Shown piece by piece: positions 32,566 through 42,400 of a stretch of DNA of 64,000 nucleotides. Each line of letters starts with the position of its first letter. Within the stretch, counting starts at the first letter, position 1. Source of the DNA: Aphanomyces cochlioides (Eukaryota > Oomycota > Saprolegniomycetes > Saprolegniales > Verrucalvaceae); contig JAHQRK010000002.1 of the NCBI GenBank assembly GCA_019828595.1, positions 3,348,001 through 3,412,000 of the forward strand, given 5' to 3'. Below the pieces are notes generated by a model that had not been told where the DNA came from, ran no database searches, and saw nothing but the letters and a program-made list of their open reading frames with translations. The position numbers and the translations under genes were made by a program.

Positions 32566-33979
32566 ATGAGCCACGACTCGAGCGAGACATCCAACTCGGA
32601 AGATGCCGTCTTCTCCGCGCCATCCCATGAACTCAAGGTTCGCCGTGTCCATGAATGAGGAGCTCATGGAATCTCAATGTAGCCGGGGGAAGACTATGTC
32701 ATCCCATGGACGCGCAACGAAGAAGTAGACCGATGCATGGTTTGTGATACGCCATTCTCCCTCTTTCTTCGGCGCCATCATTGCCGCGTACGACTCGAGA
32801 CTCTAACATTCCATTGAACTGACGTCCGAGTAGAGCTGCGGCGATGTTGTGTGCGCGCCCTGCGCTGAATCGAAGCGCGAAGTCTTCGGCTTGGTTGGCC
32901 TCCACCGCGTCTGCGACCCATGTCTAGCCAACGGCGTTTGGGTCGATCCAGTCATCCAGCGACGGCGCCGCGATCGTCTTGACGATGATGTTGTCGAGAC
33001 GCATTCGTTCCACTCGGAAGACTTGAAAGAAATGCGCGCTGCGAGTGCAACTGCAAGCCAAGGTTCACGACTGCAACACTCGTCTCCTCACGTTCTTGTG
33101 CAGTCGACAGCGATCCAGACATAGACGAGAGCGAGGACGATCTTGCCGAACTCGACCTGTTCTATCGGCGGTATGCTCCTCAAGACGCCGCCAATGCCAA
33201 GGAACAACTAGCGTTCTATGGTGCGGACCGAGAACTCATGTGGCGCATGCTCTGTGCGCGCTACAACGTGGCGTTCCCACCAATGTTCGAGTACGACCGA
33301 CTATTCAAATGGAGATCTTGTGTGCTCATGGTCATCTTGTAGCGAAGAAGACGACGACGACAACGGCGGCAGCAACCTCGACGACGATGCTGCCTCGGCA
33401 GGGCCAGAGGAATGCGCTGTCGACCACGATGACGTTGAACATCAGCCCAGCACCACACACACATCGACGACTCCCCCCGCTACCGTTGTGGAGCCCGCCG
33501 CCGAACCACACATCGAGCGCAAGGAAGACGACAGTGACAAGCGACGCTGTAGCCCTGAAAGCGAGTCAGAGACGCTCGAAATATCGAAGGACACGTCGGC
33601 GGCGACTCAAGAAGTCCATGAACCGGAGGAACAACGAGCTCCTGTTCCAGTCGAGCCGTCACCGTCCACTCTCATCAAGAACACGCCGGTGGATCTCGTC
33701 AGGTGCGTTCATCCGCAAAGTTCTCCATGACCGACGGAATCTCTTTCTCCATGTAGCAAGTCAAGTCCGACGACAAGCTCGAGTCTCTCCTGGGTCTGCG
33801 CGATCGCACTGGGTGTGTCGTTCATGGCGCGCAAGAAACATCCGTCGGTGACGGCGTTGCGAGTGACCGCGGTCGCTGCATTGCTCGTTCCGAAATGCCG
33901 AGCGCTCCTTGTCGACCTCTGGCGACGACCGCGGCAACGACCTGCTGTCGCTCCACTGCCACGGCAATTTGTTCCATGA
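32566..33979 (+). CDS. FYVE zinc-finger protein with C-terminal hydrophobic segment (FYVE copy 1)
   Basis: Inferred exons: 32566-32637, 32683-32787, 32834-33044, 33104-33290, 33343-33702, 33757-33979. These give 385 aa, every junction in phase, introns 45-59 bp. The FYVE domain spans about 35-80: [21 protein letters not shown] with the RRHHCRxCG lipid-binding signature, then CAPC and RVCDPC complete eight zinc ligands. The intron positions inside the FYVE domain match those of copy 2. A middle region is acidic and low complexity. The last exon has a hydrophobic stretch (SLSWVCAIALGVSFMA), then a basic tail, which suggests a tail-anchored or membrane-dipping C-terminus. FYVE domains bind PI3P on endosomes. 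No catalytic domain is present. Confidence 0.8.
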
Positions 33980-34122
33980 AGATGCAGCGTAGCCCTCCAT
34001 CATCGTGAGATTAAAAGATTCCTTCCATCGCGCATATGAGCGTCTCGTAACGGTCTTGAGATCTCCATCCGCGTGTGACTTTGTCTTTGGCGGCGATTCA
34101 CTCGACGGAGGCGATCGCCGAC

Positions 34123-35058
34123 ATGGCATCTCACGTCTCGCCGTCCAAACCACTCAAGAAACACGTCTCGGATCTCGCCCCGGCGTCGCCACTTGTCCCG
34201 ACGCCACTTGCACGTTCGCAGTCGACGTCCATGGACACACCAAAGACCATGTCGTTGTCGAGGCGCATCAAGAAACATTTCCGCCACGGCGTCCGCCTCG
34301 TCTCGAACGCGAGCTACAAAGGTCTCCGCGAGCCCGAGATGAAGTGGCGCCGCGTCGAAGCGCCGACCAAACATCGACGGGTATGTGGCAATCTTCCACC
34401 ATGATGCTAGACAAACTACGTAGGAAGACCAAGTATACAGCGTCTTGTGGGTCGATGACGACGCGCTGACGGGCTGCATGCTCTGCCAAGTTCCCTTTGG
34501 GATGTACTTTCGACGGCACCACTGCCATGTAAGGCCGCGCTCCATCTTCGTCGTCCTGACAATTCCAAGTAGAGCTGTGGCGACGTCGTCTGCTCGGACT
34601 GCTCCAAAGCGCGGGAGGAAATCTACGGCCTCACGGGCGTCCATCGCGTTTGCGATGTCTGCATGGCCAATGGCCTCTGGATGCAACAACCACCGCCGCC
34701 AGTCGACCCCCAAGGCACTCCTCTTCCACAGCGTCACCGTGTAGCTCACCTCGAGGTAGATGCCGCCACCGCCACGGACGTCAAGAAGCAAGAAGACGAT
34801 CAAAGTTCACCGGCGGCTGGCGGCAACCAGGAAGAAACCAGCGAGACGACGGCACCACCAACACTCGATTGGGAAGCTCACTTTGACGACAACCAAGAAG
34901 CCGACATCGCAGTAGCGGCGGTACCTCCTCTGGAAGACAACCACGAGATCTCCGTCATGCCGCCGCGACGAGCTCAACTTTATGAAGAAGACCAAGATCA
35001 TCTTGGCGTTCCATCAGGATGCGGCGGCGGATGCCAAGACTGCTGTGCGATATCATAG
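34123..35058 (+). CDS. FYVE zinc-finger protein ending in a CaaX box (FYVE copy 2)
   Basis: Exons 34123-34380, 34424-34528 and 34573-35058 give 282 aa; introns are 43 and 44 bp. The FYVE domain lies about 95-150: CMLCQVPFGMYFRRHHCH, then SCGDVVCSDC and RVCDVC. The signature Arg-Arg-His-His-Cys is intact; the expected Arg after it is His. A basic N-terminal segment (SLSRRIKKHFRHG) precedes it. The C-terminal half is Pro/Glu/Asp-rich and disordered. The protein ends CGGGCQDCCAIS: CAIS is a CaaX prenylation motif preceded by additional cysteines suited to palmitoylation. It shares FYVE intron positions with the upstream paralogue and lies 144 bases downstream on the same strand. The first in-frame ATG was taken as start. 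Confidence 0.8.
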
Positions 35059-35193
35059 ATTGCATCTTTCTAACAGAGGGAACGTCTCCACGCCGCCGCC
35101 GCCGCCGCTGGAAAGACGCGCGTGGCGAGGAGCATGTGCATCTCGAGACGGGAGACGCGGGCGGCCGGCGGCGGCAATGACGGCAATACTGCG

Positions 35194-35457
35194 TCAGGAC
35201 CGCCAGCTCGCCATGCCTCTGCCGACGTGACATTTGAGCCATCCATGGCCGCTGGGAGCGCGTCGTCGCAAGGCGGCATCCATCGCTCTATCGGCGGTAT
35301 CAAAGTCTGCATCGAGCAGCACGTCGCAGGTTGTCGACTGCTTGGGCAACAGCGTGCGAGGAGCGGATTGTGGAGAGGCCACCACGCTTGCTGAGGTCGT
35401 CGGGCGTACACGCATGCCACGCTGTCGCTGCTTGAAACAACAGACACTGGAGCCCAC
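35194..35457 (-). CDS. Possible small acylated protein (MGSSVCC N-terminus)
   Basis: An 87-residue ORF starting MGSSVCCFKQRQRG: Gly2 and Cys6/Cys7 followed by basic residues is the usual pattern for N-myristoylation plus palmitoylation and plasma-membrane targeting. The rest has no recognised domain. The ORF lies tail-to-tail with FYVE copy 2 and head-to-head with the PLD-like gene. Overlapping ORFs in the other two minus frames are also open, so coding is uncertain and an intron near the 3' end is possible. Confidence 0.3.
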   Translation of the reverse strand: MGSSVCCFKQRQRGMRVRPTTSASVVASPQSAPRTLLPKQSTTCDVLLDADFDTADRAMDAALRRRAPSGHGWLKCHVGRGMASWRS

Positions 35458-35960
35458 CTACGAGCACGGTCACTGCCAAACGACCGCCATGCAATCGCGA
35501 CCTCGCTGGCCCCATGGCGCTTCTACATGGACTGAAAGAGGCAGGATGTCGCGAAAAGAGTGGCGCGGACTCGGCGCTAGTAAAACGCCAAAGGTGACGG
35601 CATGGGGAACGACACCGCCGCCGACTTGGATGACTCCCCAGGCGATATCCATCGTCTTCTTGCTATCCAAGACAACGGAGGACCGCCGCATGAACTCAAT
35701 GCATTCCACAGCGAGGTATACAATGCATGATCCCGTTGGTTTGGGGGCGTCAAACTCCACTCCAGCATTAGCTCCATCACCGCACCAGACACGAAGACGA
35801 TGGGCGTTTGATCGGTGGAGTGCTTTGGCAAGTGTTCTAGCAGGCAAGACGATGGTGGTTGCTCTGTCCTTGGCGCTGGAGGAGCATCCATGGTCCCGTC
35901 GATCATCATGTCTTCTGTGGTGGTTACACCAGAAAAAAATATCCAAGTGTGGGTCGTCGC

Positions 35961-37997
35961 ATGACAAGTTCGCGGCGTCTCCTCGCGTGGTGGTCGATCG
36001 TGCGTCGTGTCGTGTGGACGGCTGCTGCCGAGTCGATCGTGTGCTCCAAAGTGACGTCGTTCACGAGCTTGCTCACGTACTGGTGTATCTGCACGCCGTG
36101 TCACTTGTGCTATTACAATCTCGCCACGGGATGCCAAGTCGATACGTCGCATGCCGTCACGCTGAGCGATGGCCACGATATTCCAACGCGGCAGCCATCT
36201 CTCGCTCCATCCGACTGGTTTCTCACCACGGACGAGGTGACAAAAGCGCGCATGGGCGTGCCGCGCACCGACTTGACGACCTTCACGACCAACGACGCGG
36301 TGCATGTATTTGCAGCGACCAACGAGTATTTCCGCGCCATCTACGACGACTTGGCATCGACAAATGCCAACGATTCCGTCTTCTTCAATGGATGGTCGCT
36401 AGCCAACGTGCCCTATCTCCCCGACGTCGATCCATCCGTGACGGTCAAATCCGTCTGGGGGGGATCTCATCGCGCGCCAAGCGCAATTCCGCGGCCTGCT
36501 CTTTGAAAACTTGGAGGTACGTACGTCGCTCGTGCAGTGTCTTCACGACGCAGACAGTAGGGAGCTTCGAGCATGACCGACATGTTCAATTGGTTCAATG
36601 GCCTACTGCCAGCTCTGTCGTCGTCGCCAGGTAGTCAATTCGTCCTGGACGACCGCGTCCTGGCCATCTCGGGGGCGTTGCACCAGAAATCCACCGTGAT
36701 TCAAAAGGCAGACGGCGGCGTACATTGGCGGCGTCGACCACGACCTCGATCGATGGGATACAAAGTTCCACAACGTCTCGGGCGTTCGCAATGCATCCCA
36801 AATTCGGCAAAAATACAATGGCTGGGTCGACGTCCATGCGCAAATCCGCGGCCCCGCGGCGCAGGATATCTTGGGCAATTTCGAAAGTCGATGGAATGAT
36901 CCAGCCATGCCGTCCATCTCGGCGGCGTTCAAGCTTCTCGCGTCGCCCAACTCTGCGTATGCCAATTCGCCCAAGCAAATTTCTTCCTCAGCGCCATGGA
37001 ATGCAAATAGCGGCGGACCGCATGCAATCCAAATCGTGCGCACGTATAGCTGCACGTACGGCGGCTACAAACTGTTTGCGCCGCGGGGCGAGACTTCCAT
37101 CTTGGCGGCGCGGATCAAGGCGATTCAGCAGGCGAAAAACTTGATCTACATTGAAGACCAGTATTTCATCGACGTCCCCGACTTGACCGCGGCATTGCTG
37201 GCCGTCTTGCCGACGATTCAACGCCTTGTCGTCGTCACGTGCGAGCGCAGCCGCATGTCGACCGCCGTCGGGTATGAAAAGTATTTGTACGACTTGGTCG
37301 CGCCGCTGCAGCAAAAATTCCCCCACAAGTTTCAACTGTACAAGACGCCCACGGACATTTACGTCCACACCAAGGTGCTCCTCGTCGACGATGTCTTCTT
37401 GTCTGTCGAGTCGAGCAACTGGAACGTCCGCAGCATGACGTCCGACGCCGAAAAAATCGCCGCCAATATCGTCGACAATGGCACGCTTGTCCAGCAGGAA
37501 ACCATTGTCGTGGCAACACTAGCGCGACAATTTCGCATCGACAAGTTTGGCGAGCTGACACGCTTTTCGGTGGATTTTTCAAACTTGACGTACGTCCAGG
37601 CGGCCGACGCGCTGGCCAACTACGCCGCGATGCAGCCTGATGCGTTCATCACACCGTTTGTCGTGCAGTACGAGCTCTACTTTGAGCTCTACGCGTCGGC
37701 CAAAGCTATTTTCGACGGCGATGGGCGATGTTTCGACACGTCGGCCGATTTCTGCGCGACCGTGACGTCCAACGACTACGACGTGCTCCAAATCGCCTGC
37801 CAGTGCGCTCGCGACAAGATGGATCTCAGCGTCTGTCCGGCCATGGTCAACTACAACAGCAACCAAGTCGCAGCTCAAATCAACACGACCAAGTTTCACA
37901 AAGTCCTCGCATCGTCGTCGTCGTGGCCATCATCGTCGCCATGGCCATTTCCATCGTTTGCATCCATCGCAGGTGCTGCAAGAGGAATCGACGATAG
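35961..37997 (+). pseudogene. Phospholipase D-like gene with three single-base frame breaks
   Basis: It reads as a PLD-like membrane protein over about 660 codons. Exon 1 (35961-36516) has a hydrophobic N-terminal segment, then SHAVTLSDGHDIPTRQPSLA, SDWFLTTDEV and VFFNGW. Exon 2 begins at 36561 after a 44-bp intron. Frame breaks: (1) the 7-G run at 36457-36463, where six Gs would keep the frame into ARQAQFRGLLFENLE; (2) about 36705-36720 at GGCGGCG, just after the first HKD-type His (LHQKSTVI), where the frame changes to reach YIGGVDHDLDRWDTKFHN; (3) about 37905-37912, where a base appears missing before a C-terminal TM (VVVVAIIVAMAISIVCI) and the tail RRCCKRNRR. The second HKD-type site is YVHTKVLLVDDVFLSVESSN. 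No stop codons accumulate otherwise, so this is either a young pseudogene or a gene hit by consensus errors. Confidence 0.75.
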
Positions 37998-38302
37998 TCG
38001 AAAACGAATCCGACCGCGACGCTGCCTGACGAAAAGCCAAGCAGGAATGTGCCTTCCACTTGGATAAAGCAGTAAATATCCAAGTGGAAGACATGGGTAG
38101 AGCTTGTAGACATTGCTAGAAGTGTCAAGCAGCTCCATGACGACCATCGCTTGATCCTTTGGACGCAGTGTTGTAGATAGGTGGAGCGCAACGAATTTCA
38201 CGTTTGGACCATTGTTGACGCTTAGTCGAGCTCAAAATATAGCTCGCAGCACTCGACACACAGCGTGATCGCACATTCTGGACCAAGGATGGACGTTGCA
38301 GA

Positions 38303-38548
38303 TTACCACGGAAGGAACGCAGACGCAGAGCACCACATCATACATTTGCTTTGTGCCGCGTTGCACGCCAAGAGCACGGCTGGTGTGGCAGGACCAGCCA
38401 CGACGGTGCCGGCAACAAATCCAGCTGCGCCGTAGCACGCGACCCAGCCAGTGTTGCAAGCTGCAATGCATCCCAGGTAGGATAAAAAGAGCGCGTCAAT
38501 CGTTGCAGCGGACAACAGCGCGACAACAAAGAGCCACTTGATTCCCAT
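38303..38548 (-). CDS. Small secreted cysteine-rich protein
   Basis: A single-exon 81-aa ORF. Residues 1-19 form a clear signal peptide (MGIKWLFVVALLSAATIDA). The mature part is short, Ala/Gly/Val-rich and has six Cys: CIAACNTGWVACYGAAG, then CNAAQSKCMMWC. The CxxxC...C...CxxxxxxCxxxC spacing with a hydrophobic Gly-Ala-Thr-Val core resembles small secreted proteins of unknown function in oomycetes and fungi. It may act at the cell surface or in host or substrate interaction, but that is inference. The stop is followed by the converging PLD-like gene about 300 bases away. Confidence 0.6.
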   Translation of the reverse strand: MGIKWLFVVALLSAATIDALFLSYLGCIAACNTGWVACYGAAGFVAGTVVAGPATPAVLLACNAAQSKCMMWCSASAFLPW

Positions 38549-39422
38549 CGTTCGTTTTCAACTCTGCAGCAAAGAACGAACGCGACGAGCATTCCAACGA
38601 CGAGGTTTCGACCTTTTTTCTGCATGGGACAAGGGCAGATGTGACGTAACAGCGAGGAGCTGCTCAAGTGATGGCTTGGCGTTCGCAGTGCGTCAATGGA
38701 GAGATCCGTGGCTTGGGGAATATCCCGGCACGACTCGTCTTGTTTTATTCCCGATGGTAGACCGCGTTGCACAGAGAGCAGAGTCGTTCGTCTACTTGCA
38801 TCAACAGCTAACGCCTTGGAACCAACGAGAGAAGCAGCATGGTTCAAACCGTCAAGCCATCGGTCGCTTCGTTGCGAGTCCCCAAGGGTTTCTCTTGCTC
38901 ACGAGGCTGGCTGCTGGCTGCTGGCAGTTGATGCCCGAGACGACATGGTGTGCCCAGTGTCGAAATGGCAACATCGACGATCTATCGATGCATCTTGTTG
39001 ACGAGCGGCGGAGCTGGTCGACTTCCATCAAGAGCGACCACGGTGAATCGCCAAGTTCTTCGTGTTTGGACTTTGGTCGCGACGCTGGGAGTCGGTAAAT
39101 TCCATGAGCTATACACGTCCAATCGAGCGCACAACGAGCTAGAGATCGTGCGATTGACAGCGCGCCCAAGCAACTGGATGCTCACGAGCGGCGTTGGACA
39201 ACACAATCGACGTCAGGTTTCATCGGGGATAAATGATGTACTTGGGCTGTCATCTCGGCAGTGCACTCGTGCCGCCATGCTCACCAGTGGATGTCCTGTG
39301 CCATGTCTGTCTTTGTTCTTTTTGCGGTGAAAGTGATCGCGACAAGTTGGTGGATCGCCATGTTCCATGCTGTCGGTTACGCAGCGTTTCGATCCTGTCA
39401 AAGGTCACCTTTTGTGTCGACG
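38549..39422. other. Intergenic between small secreted protein and giant calpain gene
   Basis: No supported gene. The in-frame ATG at 39261 could extend the calpain-like ORF by 54 residues, but the signal-peptide ATG at 39423 fits better. Confidence 0.4.
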
Positions 39423-42400
39423 ATGGCGAGCTCGGGTCGTCGTCGGCGGCGGCGGCGTTTGCATGCTGTTCATCGCAGATCGACGCTTGTTGTGCTGCTG
39501 CTGTTGCTCGCACCGTCAACATGTGGGCAGACGAGTTATTCGCCAGGACGAGCCGACACTCGCGTGGAAGCGTTGCGACTCAACAATTCGTTTTCATGCG
39601 CCGGTGGACCGACGCTGTGTCCTGACGCCGGCACGTTCAAATACGCTGGGGGCAACCTCACAATCACAATCGTCGAGATGCGCAATTTGCCACAACTGGA
39701 CCACTTTGGACCGTTTTCCCTCGAGACAGATGCCTTCATTACCGTCTCGTTTGGCGTCGATGTGCTCTCGACGGCGCCATTCCTCAATAGCCTCAACCCC
39801 GTCTGGCCTCCATGCGCGCAGCCAGGATGCCGCGGCGCGTCGGACATCCACCGCGACTTGACATTTGGCTTTCGACCGTCCGGGACGCCGTTCACGCTGA
39901 CCGTTTGGGATTACGACGACGGCCTGGAATTCGCCAACGATTTCATCGGCAGCATGACGCTCCATGTCATTTACTGCTCGGCGTTTACGAGCATCGCGCA
40001 GCCGACGCCCCACGCAGGCCACGATTCCTCGTTTGCGATGCCAAAACAACCTCTGTGCGTCGAGGAAATTTGGCTCCCGCTCGCTCCTGGCACTTGTTTT
40101 GATGCCAGCGGCAACGCAACGTCCACGCCGTGCATGCGGCTGCGGCAAACCGTCGTCCCGTTCCAAGTGAAATTTGAGGAAACCTTTGTCACGAACGCAC
40201 TCATGGCCGGCGGCATGGGCGGGTACTACGCGGCCACGACATCGAGTCTTTATGGCCGCGTGTGGACGCCGGGCGACCAGCGGCTGCAGAATTATTACAA
40301 AATGTCGAGTTGCCAAGGCGGCATTCTCGTCCGTCCCGACAACACGCGCGGGATGAACAACAATCCCGGCAATGCGTCGCTCATTCCCCGCTTCGGCTTT
40401 GCGCCATTTGCCCGCTTCACGATCAACTTTGACGCGACCATGTACGTTTTCCGCCGCGCGACAGACGTGGCGACCGACTCGATCGTCGGCACTTTGGAAT
40501 GGCTCGATCCAAAATTTGGATGGACGACGCAAAAGCAAGAAGCGGCGCAGCTTGTCGGCGTGGCGGAAGATTTTCTCGCGGTTTCCAAAGACGTGAATGC
40601 CCATGTCGTGAATCAATATGGCGACGCGCTCGGTGCTGGCGTCGTCACGGGCGTCAATATCCAGCAAAAGAACAACGACGTCACGCTCTCCATGTACTTC
40701 ATCGTCATGGTGCCAAAGGTGCCAGGGCTTGGAACGCCTGCCGTGTACTCGAAAGAGTTTTCTCGCGGCGCTTTTCTCCTCTCGGCGCTTCAATTTGGAC
40801 CGTCGTTTGCATTGTTGCTCTTCCTCGCCGTGCGCTACTGCCGCATGATGCACTTCCGCCTCGACCGCGTGCCATCGTACTTGGCAACGCTCGCAACAGC
40901 CGACAAGAAATCGCCGTCCATCGTCGCCATGTTGTTTCTCTGCTACGAGCGATCGCCGGCCAATGTCGACTTTCGCCGGAATTTGTTTTACGCAACGTGG
41001 GCCGTCCGTGTCTGCTTGGCGTCGCCGTTCTTCGTGCTCATCACATGGGGCGCGACGGCGATTTCGACCGTCCAGCCTCCCGCCGTCGGCTTTTTCCTCC
41101 TTTTTGTCGGCTCGGGCGGCCTCGTCGGACTCTACGCGTGCTTGAAATGGCGGCGGATGGGCTGGCGCATGACGCGCGAGGTCATGGCGTGCTTGGCGAC
41201 TGCTTGCGTCTGCGGCTTTTTATTCTTGTTTTGCTCGATTTTCGCCGACCCGCGCGTCTTTGTCGGCGGCCAAAGCATCGAATTCTTCAGCTTGACGGCG
41301 TTTTCGCTCACGCTCAACATGGTGCCGATGATCTGGCTCACATTTACCAACGACAGCAAGATCATGAAGTCGCTCGCGCAAGTGCTGGCCGTCGTCACGG
41401 TCGGGAAAAAGGTCGGGCTGCTCAAGAAGAAGTTTAAAAATCTCGGCACGGTCGGGCTCAAGTTGGCCACCGCGACGGAATCGCTGCGGCACGAGCGCGG
41501 CATCCAACCCGTCTCGCCGTTCGACGCGCTTCTCGGGAGTTACTACTCGATCGTCCGGACGATTCCAGGGTTTGCCATGGCGGATATCCTCCAGTCGGCG
41601 TTTGTCAACGACAAGCCCCATCATGCGAATCGCAAACTCTACGGCGCGGCCGTCGCCATCCTCGTCGCGTATGCCATCGTCGGCTTTGTCCGGAGCGAGT
41701 ACCCCACGCAGGGCATGGGCATTCTCGTCACGGTGCTCCTTCTCGACGCGACGCTTGGGCTTGTGCTGCGGGGCCATTTAACCTGGTCTGCCGGGTATAT
41801 TTCGCTCCTCATGGGCTTGTGCCGCGTGAGTTTGGCGGCAACGTGCGGCAAATATTGGCTCCTTGGACAGACCATGAGCTTTGCGATCATGGGCGGCGCG
41901 CTGTGTCGTGAAATCGTCGGGCGGAATCTCCCACGGATGAGCGCCCAGGAAGCTGGCGGGATTACATTTTTCGGCCACGAAGTCGCGCATGAAAAGCTCT
42001 TGGATATCAGCGCGACGCCAGAGTTTGGTTTGGGCTTTCTCTCCTTCTTCTTTTTGTTTCTCCTCGTCACGGTCGCGTTTGTCGGCGACAATTCCGTCAA
42101 ATTGCCCGTCCTTGGTCAATTCTGGCCGCTGTGGGTCTTTGGCGTCTTGAGTTTTGTCCTCGTGCTCTTCACGGGCATCGCGCTCGCGAGTTCCCGCGCC
42201 TTCTTCCTCATGAAGCAGCGCTTGCTCTCCGAGTACGCCGCCAACGTCTACTTGTACAAGCGTGGCTTTCATCTCCCGTTTATTCTCGCCGCGGGGTCCG
42301 AGCTGCTCGTCGTCATGTCGGGCCTTTTCCTCTTCGCGGCGACAAATTCATCGTTCATCCTGCTCTTGTCCATCTTCTCGCCCGTGCTGCTCATGCTCTC

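Noticed and set aside
35234..36634. 466-aa plus-strand ORF
   Set aside because: It overlaps the PLD-like exon 1 in a different frame and has no recognisable motif.
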